Shown: one piece after another, positions 36,917-46,016 of the stretch
How positions within the stretch are numbered: the stretch's first letter is position 1
How the letters are laid out: every line of letters starts with the position of its first letter
Assembly (NCBI GenBank): GCA_019636215.1
Contig: JAHBXZ010000012.1
Span: forward strand, 1-64,000
DNA: 64,000 nucleotides
Source: Planctomycetota bacterium
Lineage (GTDB): Bacteria; Planctomycetota; UBA8742; UBA2392
Reading direction: 5' to 3'
Notes under the pieces: generated by a model
What the model was told of the DNA's origin: nothing
What the model saw: only the letters and a program-made list of their open reading frames with translations
The model's database searches: none
Made by a program: the position numbers and the translations under genes

Positions 36917-37852
36917 TCATGCCAGGCGGCGCGACACAACGTTGCCCGTGCGCAATCCCTGGTCCGTAACCTTCTTGACTGCCGAGGCCAGCGCCGGGTC
37001 TTCGCCGCGCGCCACAGTTTCCGGCGGGGTGGAACCATCGGGCCGCACGATCTTGCCGCCCAGCTTGCGCACGAAGTAGTTGCAGGCCGTGAACATGCGT
37101 TCCAGCGTTTTGGCCGGCTGGGCAACCATCACCGGCGCGAACTCAAACACCACCTTGCTGACCGGGCCCTTGGCGGCGGCCGCCAGGGCGGTGGGCTCGC
37201 CCCGCACGACAAAGGTGGGTTCATCCGACACGCTGCCGAACCAGCCAAAGGTGTCGCCCCGGCGCTTCATGCCAAGACAAAGGCAGCAATCAATCACCTT
37301 GGCGGCGTCGAAGCTTCCTGCCACAACCAGCGCGTAGCGATCGGCGAACTTGCCCTTGAGAGTTGCCAGTTTGGCGCTGCGGCCCGCGGCGCCGGCGGCG
37401 TCTTCGGTCATCGGTTGCTTGTCGCGCTTCAGCGTCTTGGCGATGCGGCCGGCGACCATTTCAAACATGCTCAAATCGTCTTCGGTCATGGGCTGACCCG
37501 AGGCCGGGAACAGCTCCTGTGCCACGATCAGCTGCACGGGCTCAGGGCTGATGGCTTCAACTTCAACCCAGGGGTCGCTGTCGGTGGCGCGACCAAACAG
37601 GTGAACGTCGGCCAGGCTCTGAAACAGCGACGCGCCCAGCAGCTCGCCCAGTGTCTTGGGCGGGTCCGAGGGCGCACCATTGCCCAGGCGCATGTGGAAG
37701 AACGCCGCGGGCGTGAATTCTTTGTCCTGCGGCAACTCGCGAATTGCGGGCAGCAGGTGCGCGGCTTCTTCGCTGGCTGCTTCTTCCGTGCCGAAGTCGC
37801 CCATCAGATCCGGCTGTAGTTCCGGTCCGTCCGGCGCAAGCTCGTTGCTCAT
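36917..37852 (-). CDS. Uncharacterised acidic-N-terminus protein
   Basis: 311 aa, no signal or membrane segment. An acidic N-terminal part (about 1-40) leads into two alpha/beta parts. The C-terminal part (about 165-290: ALVVAGSFDAAKVIDCCLCLGMKR, FEFAPVMVAQPAKTLERMF, LGGKIV) has a strand-helix order that recalls the ZipA FtsZ-binding domain, but no sequence identity is claimed. The ATG is preceded by GGGGG. It lies 107 nt downstream of the TPR-C39 gene's start on the same strand and just upstream (left) of the polysaccharide locus. Confidence 0.7.
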   Translation of the reverse strand: MSNELAPDGPELQPDLMGDFGTEEAASEEAAHLLPAIRELPQDKEFTPAAFFHMRLGNGAPSDPPKTLGELLGASLFQSLADVHLFGRATDSDPWVEVEAISPEPVQLIVAQELFPASGQPMTEDDLSMFEMVAGRIAKTLKRDKQPMTEDAAGAAGRSAKLATLKGKFADRYALVVAGSFDAAKVIDCCLCLGMKRRGDTFGWFGSVSDEPTFVVRGEPTALAAAAKGPVSKVVFEFAPVMVAQPAKTLERMFTACNYFVRKLGGKIVRPDGSTPPETVARGEDPALASAVKKVTDQGLRTGNVVSRRLA

Positions 37853-37921
37853 TCATCCCCCGAACCAAGGCAATTTCGCGCATTGGGTGCGCCCGGAAGA
37901 TAACACGGGCGCAACACAGAG

Positions 37922-38995
37922 TCAGGGGTCAATGGACCCGGAGTCCGCCAGCCGTCCTTTTATCCAGGCAGCCAGGTGGCGGCTGAAGACGAAGGCACCT
38001 TCGCGATCCAGGTGCGAGCCGTCCGGCACCCACAGAGAGGAAAGCACCGGGTCATCGTGCGAGTAAAGGCAGCGCCCAGGGAATGCCGCAGCCAGCTTGT
38101 CCCAGTAGACTTCGCGCGGAAACCACCTGTCTTCCCAATGACGGTAGTGGGATGCCGACGGAAGTTGGACAAACAGCAGCGTCACGCCCTGTGCCGCAAG
38201 CTCGGTGTCCATGGCTTGCAGGTCAGCCAGCACGACTTCAGTCCGCGCGTTACCTGGGGCGGCCCTGTTGCTGAGTGCCTGTCGCATTACACGGTCGGTC
38301 ACCGCTGCCTGTGCCGGGTCCGGGCGGCCTGCAGAGACCGCCTCGCGCCAGCCGTTGTCGTGACGGATCACGCCTTCAATGCTGCCGTCGCCCGGGTCGG
38401 ATGCGTCACGTCCTGCCAGCTTCAGCAGCCCCACGCGCGCGACATCCAACGGGCTGACCGCCGTGTTCGCCAGGTGCAGGGTGCCTTTAAGACCGTACTG
38501 GACGGAATCTTCCAGCCACTCGTAGGGAGCGGCCGCGTTTGCCAGCGGTATGGCGGCGCGTTGCGGGCCATTTACGACCCCGGCAAAGCAGGTCTCGGGC
38601 AGGACATCCAGCACCACAACGTCACCGGCGCGGAAGTCGTGCCGGCTGCTCTTCAGCATGGCGAACGAATTGCCTACTACGATTCCCAGGTTGAAGCAAC
38701 GCCAGTTACCGCCCATCTGGTCGCCCATCAATGTTGGCACAAAATCAGCCTGGGCCCGTGAACTTCCCAGCACTACAAGCCGGGGCGATTCTGCCTGTTT
38801 CATTTCAAACCGCCGTCGCTGCCAGTCAGCAGAGTGGTTTCGTGGCACTGCTGGCGGGTCACCGTACCTGAGGTAGAGCTCCCAGCAGCTGAGGCCAAGA
38901 GTCAGCAACACCACGGCCATCACCACGGTTCGCGGGCTTCCCGACAGGTCGCGTTGCCGCGCGTCAGAACTGGAAGTAGATGAAAGCTCCGCCAC
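37922..38995 (-). CDS. SGNH-like membrane-anchored protein, acyltransferase partner
   Basis: 357 aa. One N-terminal membrane segment (about 22-40), then a periplasmic SGNH-hydrolase-like domain: GSSRAQADF (block I, about 77-85), NLGIVVGNS, and DGSHLD near 327 (catalytic Asp/His block). Such proteins accept acyl groups from MBOAT partners and acetylate exopolysaccharides. The GTG at 38995 has AAAGG upstream and overlaps the MBOAT gene's end by 32 nt. This is the usual AlgI/AlgJ-type pairing. Confidence 0.85.
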   Translation of the reverse strand: MAELSSTSSSDARQRDLSGSPRTVVMAVVLLTLGLSCWELYLRYGDPPAVPRNHSADWQRRRFEMKQAESPRLVVLGSSRAQADFVPTLMGDQMGGNWRCFNLGIVVGNSFAMLKSSRHDFRAGDVVVLDVLPETCFAGVVNGPQRAAIPLANAAAPYEWLEDSVQYGLKGTLHLANTAVSPLDVARVGLLKLAGRDASDPGDGSIEGVIRHDNGWREAVSAGRPDPAQAAVTDRVMRQALSNRAAPGNARTEVVLADLQAMDTELAAQGVTLLFVQLPSASHYRHWEDRWFPREVYWDKLAAAFPGRCLYSHDDPVLSSLWVPDGSHLDREGAFVFSRHLAAWIKGRLADSGSIDP

Positions 38996-40373
38996 GGAGA
39001 CCTTTCGTGATCACAAGAAACAGCATAGCAGCCACGGCTGCTCCCGTGCCCGCCCACCCCAGCCGTCGTGCCCAGTCTTCCGGCCGGCGCTGCGGCCAGG
39101 CCATGTGCACTGCAAAGATGCCCCATGCCGCCATCCAGGCCAGCCCGATCTCCCAACGGGACTGGACAGGCGTGTCCCTGCCGAATCCGGCAAGCGCCTG
39201 CAGGATTGTCCAAGCCGAGCCAAGGCTCTCGGCCCGAAACAGAACCCAGCCCAGGCACACCGCATGCAGCGTGACAAGGGCACCCGCCACTCGCAGCCAC
39301 CGTCCGGGTGTCGCCGGCAGCCACGACCGCAACACCCGTTCCACGCCAAGCAGCAGGCCATGCCAGGCGCCCCAGGCTACAAACGTCCAGGCGGCACCAT
39401 GCCAGAGCCCGCCCAGCAGCATGGTAAGCAGCAGGTTTATCCGCGTGCGGATCCGACCTTTGCGGTTGCCGCCCAGCGGAATGTAAAGGTAGTCGCGCAG
39501 CCAGGTGGAAAGGCTGATGTGCCAGCGTCGCCAGAAATCGGAAAAACCGACTGCGCCGTAGGGTGCCCGGAAGTTCTCGGGCAGCACAAAACCCATGGCC
39601 AGGGCCAGTGCAATGGCCATGTCGGAATAGCCGCTGAAGTCGCAGTAAATCTGGCCCGCAAATGCATACAGGCCGGTCCAGGCCTGGATGGTGCTGGGTG
39701 CTGCGCCCGCGCCAAGGAAGCTGTCCGCCATCGGCGCCAGCAGCCGGTCCGCAAGGAAACTCTTCTTGAACAACCCCAGCGCAAACAGGCAGAAAGCCCC
39801 ACAAATCTGGGAAGCTGTGGCCTGCCGCGGCTGCTTCAGCTGCGGCAGGAACTCGCTGGCCCGGACAATCGGGCCGGCCACCAGTTGCGGAAAGAACGTC
39901 ACGAACAGGGCAAAATCCAGCAGACTGCGCTCTACGGGAATCTTGCGACGGTACAGGTCAATCGAATAGGACAGCGTCTGAAACGTGTAAAAGCTGATGC
40001 CGACCGGAAGCACCACATTCCAGGGCATCAGGCTGATGTCCCAGCCGGCCGCGCCGGCCGCGGCAATGAAGTTCTCGGACAGGAAGTTGGCGTACTTGAA
40101 TGCTGCCAGTACTCCCAGGTTCCCGCACAGGCTGATCGCCAGCAGGGCCTTGCGTGCCCTGTTACCCTGCGTCTTGTCCAGCGCCAGGCCGACGCAGTAA
40201 TCAAGCACCACAGAACCCAGCAGCAGCAGCACAAACGGCGGGTTCCAGGCCGCGTAAAACGCAAGGCTGGCAGCCAGCAGAAAGGCCTTGCGCAGGGCCC
40301 ACGGCGGCCCAAGGCGGCACACCGCAAAGACCAGTGCAAAGAAAAGCAGGAAGACAGGCGAGGTAAACAGCAT
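38964..40373 (-). CDS. MBOAT O-acyltransferase (AlgI-like)
   Basis: 469 aa multi-pass membrane protein. MBOAT signatures: WRRWHISLSTWLRDYLYIPLGG (His285 region) and GGLWHGAAWTFVAWGAWHG with the conserved catalytic His325. It moves acetyl groups across the membrane to a periplasmic acceptor enzyme that modifies an exported polysaccharide. The ATG at 40373 is chosen because it begins the first membrane segment; the upstream frame to 40565 lies in the neighbouring glycosyltransferase gene. It is 11 nt after that gene. Confidence 0.93.
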   Translation of the reverse strand: MLFTSPVFLLFFALVFAVCRLGPPWALRKAFLLAASLAFYAAWNPPFVLLLLGSVVLDYCVGLALDKTQGNRARKALLAISLCGNLGVLAAFKYANFLSENFIAAAGAAGWDISLMPWNVVLPVGISFYTFQTLSYSIDLYRRKIPVERSLLDFALFVTFFPQLVAGPIVRASEFLPQLKQPRQATASQICGAFCLFALGLFKKSFLADRLLAPMADSFLGAGAAPSTIQAWTGLYAFAGQIYCDFSGYSDMAIALALAMGFVLPENFRAPYGAVGFSDFWRRWHISLSTWLRDYLYIPLGGNRKGRIRTRINLLLTMLLGGLWHGAAWTFVAWGAWHGLLLGVERVLRSWLPATPGRWLRVAGALVTLHAVCLGWVLFRAESLGSAWTILQALAGFGRDTPVQSRWEIGLAWMAAWGIFAVHMAWPQRRPEDWARRLGWAGTGAAVAAMLFLVITKGLRGGAFIYFQF

Positions 40374-40384
40374 CGCGGTGCGGA

Positions 40385-41506
40385 CTATAACTTGGCAACG
40401 GTGACGGCACTTGCATCGAACACCCGGTGCCAGGCCTGCCCGATTTCGGCCGGCGTGAAGCGCCTGGAGTATGCCAGTGCCGCCGTCCCCAGTGTGGCGC
40501 GCTTGACAGAGTCCTGCAGCAGCCGGGCCAGGCTGTCCGCCAGTGTGTCGGGCCTGGGTTCGCACATTGCCAGGGCCCCTGCAGCGGCCATCTCGGGTGC
40601 CAGCAGTGCCCGCGGGCTGGCAAGCACACTCATGCCGGCGCTGGCTGCCTCGGCTATGGTCATGCCGAAGTTCTCAAAGCCCGTGGCAGGGTGTACCAGC
40701 ACGTCGGCTGCCTGAACCAGCGCAACAGTCTGCGAAGCACCAAGGCCTCCAAGCCAGCGCAGTACGCCGGCCTGTTCCAGGGGGCGGGCCTCGCGGCGCA
40801 CGAGGGTGGCATATTCAGGGTCATCGTCGTGCCCGGCGAAGTCGGCGCGAAAGGCCAGGCCTTGCCTGTGCAAGTGTGCCAGTGCCTGCACCAGTTCAAG
40901 CACCCCTTTGCGCGGGTGCAGACGGTTCAGGCAGACAATCACCGGCACGGGGTTGTCGGGCCGCTGGGCAGGCCTCCAGCGTGGGTCAACGGCATTGGGT
41001 ATCACCACAAAGGGCAGTCCACGGGCCTGGGGGGTGCTGCGCGCGCGCTCTGCATCGGCAAGCGTTGAAAACACCAGGTTGCAGGCGCGCACGCGGCGCC
41101 CTTCGCCGCTCAGCCAGCGCAGCCGCTTGCGCCAGGCATGATGGGCCAGTGCATCGGGGTCAAGCATGCCGTGCGGCACCAGAAACACGTTGCGCCCGGC
41201 GGCCCGTGCGGCATCCACGGCATAGCGCGTGGGGGACAGCCAAAGCGTGTGCACCACCATCGTGTCGTAGCTTGCGGCGTTGCCTTGCAGCCATTGGCGC
41301 ATGGCCGTGCTGGCCTTGAACAGTTGCGGTGCGCTGCCCGCAAACACCAGCGGGCTGATTCCTTCCAGCGGCGGGTCGGGCTCGCCCACGCAGGCGCAGT
41401 CAACCTGCATGTCCGCCTGGCGCATGGCTGCAATCGCCCCCACAACTGCGGTTCGGACGCCGCCCTGGCTGGCATCCAGGCTTGGCACAACATGAAGTAC
41501 TTTCAT
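40385..41506 (-). CDS. GT4-type glycosyltransferase
   Basis: 373 aa, GT-B fold. The N-terminal VLHVVPSLDASQGGVRTAV and C-terminal EX7E motif (GFENFGMTIAEAASAGM) are typical for GT4 retaining glycosyltransferases using nucleotide sugars on the cytoplasmic face. Sugar specificity is unknown. The ATG at 41506 overlaps the stop of the Wzy/ligase-like gene by 4 nt (ATGA). Confidence 0.9.
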   Translation of the reverse strand: MKVLHVVPSLDASQGGVRTAVVGAIAAMRQADMQVDCACVGEPDPPLEGISPLVFAGSAPQLFKASTAMRQWLQGNAASYDTMVVHTLWLSPTRYAVDAARAAGRNVFLVPHGMLDPDALAHHAWRKRLRWLSGEGRRVRACNLVFSTLADAERARSTPQARGLPFVVIPNAVDPRWRPAQRPDNPVPVIVCLNRLHPRKGVLELVQALAHLHRQGLAFRADFAGHDDDPEYATLVRREARPLEQAGVLRWLGGLGASQTVALVQAADVLVHPATGFENFGMTIAEAASAGMSVLASPRALLAPEMAAAGALAMCEPRPDTLADSLARLLQDSVKRATLGTAALAYSRRFTPAEIGQAWHRVFDASAVTVAKL

Positions 41507-43059
41507 GGGCGCATGCGCTGTGTGGCCTCGCGGTCCAGCCGCGCAAAGCCCAGCAGCGCCCCCACGCAGCCCCAGAACACCAGGCACATGGTGCCGTTTT
41601 CAAGGATCGGAAATGCCTTCAGCAGGTACCACGCCATCTGCCCGCACAGATAGACCCACAGGGCAATCCGAAGCGGCGCGAAACGCGCAAGACGGTTTTC
41701 AAACGCAAGGGTCATCAGGCCCAGGAACAGCCAGGCCATCACCAGCCCGCCCAGCACCAGGCCGATATCGCCGAAGCAATAGCGCACCAGCGCCCCGCCC
41801 CATTCCACCCACTCGGCACCCGGGGAGGGTTGACCAAGCAGGCCCATCACGCGGCCGCTGGCACCAGCTGTGCCGGTGCCGTTGCCCAGCAGGCCGGCCT
41901 CGATGGCCAGCGGTGCTTTCACGGCGAAGTCAACGCGCTCCTGCACCACGGCGGGGCTCAGGGCTGTCCAGAAGGCAATCGAGCGGGACTGGCCCATGGT
42001 GCCGACCAGAAACGCGCCAATGACAAGCCCGACCACACCGCCGGCCAGCAGGCCGTTTCGCCGCCGAGCCTCGGGCTGCAGCAGGGGGCCGCGCGGCTCG
42101 AGGTAAAACCTGGCAAACGCCAGCGGGAACATGGCGATTACGCCGCACACGATCAGCGAAAGCCCGGTTCGAATGCCGGAAAGGTAGGCGCCGCATACGG
42201 CGCAGTATCCGCACACCCAAAGCATGATGGTCTGGCGCGGTGTCGCGCCGATCTTGATCAGCCCCACGACCAGGCAGAATTGCAGAAGGCAGATCAGCGC
42301 GTACAGCGTCGGCGTGGCAAAGAACGACTCATTGTAGCCCAGCACGTCGCCGGTCTCGAGCCAGCGCTCGCCGAAGAACGCGCGGTCGGTAAGGAAACCG
42401 GGCAGCGCGTCGCGGAACTCGTTCTGGAGCAGGCAAAGTGCCAGAAATGGTATCGCCAGCCAGGTGACTCGTCGCAGCCAGGCCACAGTCACTTCGCCAT
42501 CCCTTACCGCCGCGTACACCAGCACCGCCAGCGGGATGTAAACCGTCCAGGTGCGCAGCCCCGAGATGGCGACCAGCGGGTGCGGTACACCGGGGTTGAA
42601 CATCTGCAGAATCACCAGCCCTACCCACAGAATCACGGGCGCCCAGACTTTCACCTTCATGTCCGGCAGCATCGCCACGCGGCCTGCCCGCGGACCGAAG
42701 AAGTAAGAAAGGTAGGCTGCTGCGGCCACAAGGTCCTTCATGACAGGCACCCAGGCCGGCATGCCCGGCAGGGCCTTGCGCACGGAATCTTCTACCAGCG
42801 CAAGCAGCAGCAGCAGGAACAGCCCGCGGCGCCAGTCCAGAAGCGCAATCATCGCGCTGGCAAGCAGGACTGTCCCGGCCGCGCCCAGAATGGCGCCCCG
42901 CAGCGGGTTATCCCGTTCGATGGCGGCGCCGAAACCGGCCGAAATCATGGCCAGCACACCCAAAACCAGAAACACGCCGCCCATCCGGATGGGCAACAGT
43001 GTCTGGCGGCCAGGTGGGCCGCCGGGTAAGGCCATAGAACCAGTCGAAGTTTGTGGCAT
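41503..43059 (-). CDS. O-antigen ligase/polymerase-like membrane protein
   Basis: 518 aa with about 11-12 hydrophobic segments and a large periplasmic loop late in the sequence (about 340-430, containing FDFAVKAPLAI-like and GNGTGTAGASG residues). This architecture fits Wzy polymerases and WaaL-type ligases. The GTG-GASG motif region resembles O-antigen ligase family loops. It joins or polymerises glycan repeats in the periplasm. The ATG at 43059 has AAGGG in front. Divergent from the Wzz-like gene, coupled downstream to a GT4 gene. Confidence 0.8.
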   Translation of the reverse strand: MPQTSTGSMALPGGPPGRQTLLPIRMGGVFLVLGVLAMISAGFGAAIERDNPLRGAILGAAGTVLLASAMIALLDWRRGLFLLLLLALVEDSVRKALPGMPAWVPVMKDLVAAAAYLSYFFGPRAGRVAMLPDMKVKVWAPVILWVGLVILQMFNPGVPHPLVAISGLRTWTVYIPLAVLVYAAVRDGEVTVAWLRRVTWLAIPFLALCLLQNEFRDALPGFLTDRAFFGERWLETGDVLGYNESFFATPTLYALICLLQFCLVVGLIKIGATPRQTIMLWVCGYCAVCGAYLSGIRTGLSLIVCGVIAMFPLAFARFYLEPRGPLLQPEARRRNGLLAGGVVGLVIGAFLVGTMGQSRSIAFWTALSPAVVQERVDFAVKAPLAIEAGLLGNGTGTAGASGRVMGLLGQPSPGAEWVEWGGALVRYCFGDIGLVLGGLVMAWLFLGLMTLAFENRLARFAPLRIALWVYLCGQMAWYLLKAFPILENGTMCLVFWGCVGALLGFARLDREATQRMRP

Positions 43060-43067
43060 TGCCGCCC

Positions 43068-43096
43068 TTGAGTGTAAGGCAATTTGTGCCGATAAT
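43068..43096 (+). promoter_or_regulatory. Sigma-70-like promoter of the wzz-like operon
   Basis: TTGAGT (43068-43073), a 17-bp spacer, and GATAAT (43091-43096), in the 84-bp gap between divergent starts at 43059 and 43144. Expected start of transcription is near 43103, about 40 nt before the GTG start. The minus-strand promoter must overlap this gap. Confidence 0.55.
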
Positions 43097-43143
43097 GAAC
43101 ACTGGCCCGTCGGGGCAGTGAAAACGCCTGACGGGGAGGGAAC

Positions 43144-45237
43144 GTGACGGCATACCTGGAGTCCGCGATCACCGATATCCGCCGGCTTTCGGCGGCAGGG
43201 GACTTCACGGCTGCCCGGCGCCGGCTGGGCGAGTTTCTTGCGGCTAACCCGCAGCTTGACGCTGCGGCCGTCCGCAGCCTCTCTGACCAGCGCCGCACCC
43301 TGGAAGTTCTGGAATCGCTGGAAGTCATCCGCCAACTGCTGCGCGATGGCAAGGCAGGCTCGGCGGCCCGGGCCGCCGATGGCATCAGGGAAGCCCTTGG
43401 AAACGATGAATATTCGCGCCTTGGCATCCTTGGCGCGGCCCTGGCGTTGCTGGGGCGGGCCGGGGATCTGGCCCGGCGCGCCGAGTCCGGCGACAGAAGC
43501 AGAGATTTGCACGAGGAACTAGGTGTGTTCCTGGAACACCTGTCCAGCGAGTTGAACCACCTGCAGACCGAACAGGTTGACCGCCGCCTTCAACAGGTGC
43601 TGGAACCCGACCAGGCCGGATCATCAGCCACCCTTGGTGACCTGTTGTCCCGCCGCCCCTGGCGCTCGAACCTGCTGCCGGCCGTGGACGCGCCTGCGGC
43701 GGCTGCGGCCTCCGGGCAGGCCCCGGCCGCGGCAGCTGCCGCCACAAGGGCCGACGGCAGCCCGGTGATCGGGCGCATTCTGATTTCGCAGGAGCAACAG
43801 GAGCGCGTGGCCCCGGTGGCCTCGCCGCTGGCCCAGCCCGCCCAGGCGGACATGTTCAACCTGGTGGGCGCAGCGGCATTCCGTTACTGGCATGTTGTGC
43901 TGGGCATTGCCGTGATCTGCGGGGCAATCGGCTGGTTTGGTGTGCTTTCCGCCCCGGAGAAGTGGCAGTCCAGCAGCCTGCTGCAGAAGTCGCCGCAATC
44001 ATCGCCGCGCGCGCCACTGACGGCGCGCCCGGAAACCTATGTCAGTTCGCTGCCCAGCCAGACGGTGCTGCAGCTGGCATCTCTGCCGACGTTCCACGAA
44101 CGCGTCGCGGCGCGCCTGACCGACATCGGCTGGGCCGAAGACGGCAAGCCGACTTCACAGGCGCGGCTTCCGATCACCCGCGAACAGGTGGCGGCCTCGC
44201 TGACCCCAACCGTGGAAAACACCGGCGGCGGGTTTTATTCGATCCGGTTCACCGCCGTTACCGCCGACGGTGCTTCCGCCCAAGCCGTGGCCGGCGCGGC
44301 GGCCGATGTGTTTCAGACCCTGCACTTTGAGCACGTAACGCGCGAGGCCAACGCGAACCTGACCGATTACGAGCAACGCCAGGTCACCGTGAACGCCGCA
44401 CTGGAGAAGATCTACCAGAAGCGGCTGGACGAGTTTGCCGTCGAGAGTTCTTCGGCCGTCGGCGTCACCGTCAAGGATCGTATTGAACAGTTGCTGGTGG
44501 AGCTTCGCACCGCCCGCACCTCACGGCAGGAACTGCAGACTGGCCTTGCGGCCTCGCGCCAGCAGGAGGCCTCCTTGCGCGAGATCGCAGAGCGTATTCC
44601 GCCCTATGAGGAACTTCCGCCTGACGCAAAACTGACGGCCCTTCGCACTCTGAAGGTTGAGATGGAGAAAGAGCTTTATGACCTGCTGCGCAAGCGCGGT
44701 GACTTCGGGCCTGAACACCCGTTTCTGCGCCGCATCCGCGACCTGCAGGAAGACCTGCGGCTGGCCGACCGCGAGATTGAGGAGATCGAGCGTTCCAACG
44801 CCGCCGATGTAGACCGTCGCCGTGTGAACCCGCTGCGCGCCAACGCGGACAGCCGGGTGGCCGAGGCCCGGTCGGCAACATCATTGCTGGAGATGCGCCT
44901 GAATGTGGTGCAGGAGTCGATTCCACGGCTGGAGACGGAGCTTTCCGGGCTGCGCGAGCGCTACCTTGCCAGCGAAGCCCTTCGTCGCGAGGAAACCTCG
45001 TTGATGTCGCAGAAGGACCGCTATGCCGTGATCATGGAAGAGTTGACCGCCGTGCGCGATTCCGCCGGGCGTGAACTGACCCTGATTGCCCCCGCGGCCA
45101 AGGCGCAGAAAGTGCCCAGGCAGGAGCTCGTGGGCATTGCGGCCGGGCTGATTGCCGGCCTGGTCATCGGCATCGGCGTGGCCGTGGCGCTGCTGCGGCG
45201 TCGCCAGCTGGCAGAGAACGAGGCAGCCACAGCATGA
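43144..45237 (+). CDS. Wzz-like polysaccharide co-polymerase with cytoplasmic N-domain
   Basis: 697 aa. Residues 1-160 are helical and soluble, followed by an Ala/Pro-rich linker (180-235). A first membrane segment is at 248-268, a long periplasmic region with coiled coil (about 340-640) follows, and a second membrane segment is at 664-684 with a short basic tail. This is the Wzz/PCP topology that sets chain length, without a C-terminal BY-kinase. The extra N-terminal domain is unusual. Start is GTG with GGGGAGGG in front. It overlaps the wza-like gene by 4 nt. Confidence 0.88.
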   Translation: MTAYLESAITDIRRLSAAGDFTAARRRLGEFLAANPQLDAAAVRSLSDQRRTLEVLESLEVIRQLLRDGKAGSAARAADGIREALGNDEYSRLGILGAALALLGRAGDLARRAESGDRSRDLHEELGVFLEHLSSELNHLQTEQVDRRLQQVLEPDQAGSSATLGDLLSRRPWRSNLLPAVDAPAAAAASGQAPAAAAAATRADGSPVIGRILISQEQQERVAPVASPLAQPAQADMFNLVGAAAFRYWHVVLGIAVICGAIGWFGVLSAPEKWQSSSLLQKSPQSSPRAPLTARPETYVSSLPSQTVLQLASLPTFHERVAARLTDIGWAEDGKPTSQARLPITREQVAASLTPTVENTGGGFYSIRFTAVTADGASAQAVAGAAADVFQTLHFEHVTREANANLTDYEQRQVTVNAALEKIYQKRLDEFAVESSSAVGVTVKDRIEQLLVELRTARTSRQELQTGLAASRQQEASLREIAERIPPYEELPPDAKLTALRTLKVEMEKELYDLLRKRGDFGPEHPFLRRIRDLQEDLRLADREIEEIERSNAADVDRRRVNPLRANADSRVAEARSATSLLEMRLNVVQESIPRLETELSGLRERYLASEALRREETSLMSQKDRYAVIMEELTAVRDSAGRELTLIAPAAKAQKVPRQELVGIAAGLIAGLVIGIGVAVALLRRRQLAENEAATA

Positions 45238-46016
45238 GCAACCGCAACCCGCTGATGCGTCTTGGAAGACTGGCGATAGCAATCGTTGGCATGGCGTTTT
45301 GCGTGTCCTGCGCGGGGCCTGAAAAGTACGTGGATGTCACCACATTGAAGGAGCTGCCCAAGGATGACTACGTCTACACCCTGACGCCCGGTGACGAAGT
45401 CAGCATCGAGATACTGCAGGACAAAGACTACAACCACGACACGACTGTTTTGCCCGATGGCACAGCCAGCTTCCGCTGGATCGGCGAAGTCGACGTCATG
45501 GGACTGACGCTGTCCCAGACGCGCGAACTGCTGCGGGGCAAGCTGACCCCATACTTCAACAACCCGACCATGTCCCTGAAGCTCAAGCGAACCAACGGGC
45601 CTGACCCGATTGTGTTCCTGGGGAATTTCGGCGGCAGCTCCAGCGGCGGCCCCACTCCGCAGGTCAGCCGCGGGGGCCTTATCAGTTATCGCAAGGGCAT
45701 GGGCGTGATGGAGGCCGTTGCCCGCGCCGGAGGCGTAGGCGAACCCGACATTGATGTTGCACCCTACCTGTATGTGGTACGCAACATCAAGACCATCGAC
45801 AAACGCCAGGTGTACCGGTTTGACTTGGCCGAAGCCGTGCGCGGCGGTACGCCCGACCTGCCCCTGCACCCGGGCGACGTGATGTTCATCGACCAGTCCT
45901 GGCTTCAGGACCTGTCGCGCGCCCTGGGTTATGTTTCCTCGATTGTCGGTTCCAGCACCCAGGGCATCGGCACCGCGCTGCTGATCGACACGATTTCCGA
46001 CCGGGCCCGCAACTGA
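45234..46016 (+). CDS. Wza-like polysaccharide export lipoprotein
   Basis: 260 aa. N-terminal signal with a lipobox-like site at Cys26 (FCVSCAGPE). A Poly_export domain (YTLTPGDEVSIEIL, LPDGTASFRWIGEV) is followed by a SLBB-like region (RKGMGVMEAVARAGGVGE, LHPGDVMFID). It is expected to form or contact the outer-membrane export channel together with the Wzz-like protein. Its ATG overlaps the wzz-like stop (ATGA) and its stop overlaps the next ATG by one base. Confidence 0.92.
   Translation: MSNRNPLMRLGRLAIAIVGMAFCVSCAGPEKYVDVTTLKELPKDDYVYTLTPGDEVSIEILQDKDYNHDTTVLPDGTASFRWIGEVDVMGLTLSQTRELLRGKLTPYFNNPTMSLKLKRTNGPDPIVFLGNFGGSSSGGPTPQVSRGGLISYRKGMGVMEAVARAGGVGEPDIDVAPYLYVVRNIKTIDKRQVYRFDLAEAVRGGTPDLPLHPGDVMFIDQSWLQDLSRALGYVSSIVGSSTQGIGTALLIDTISDRARN

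Noticed and set aside
35082..37079. 665-codon plus-strand frame antisense to the TPR-C39 gene
   Set aside because: No domain signatures, crosses the intergenic gap; the minus-strand gene has clear TPR and C39 motifs.
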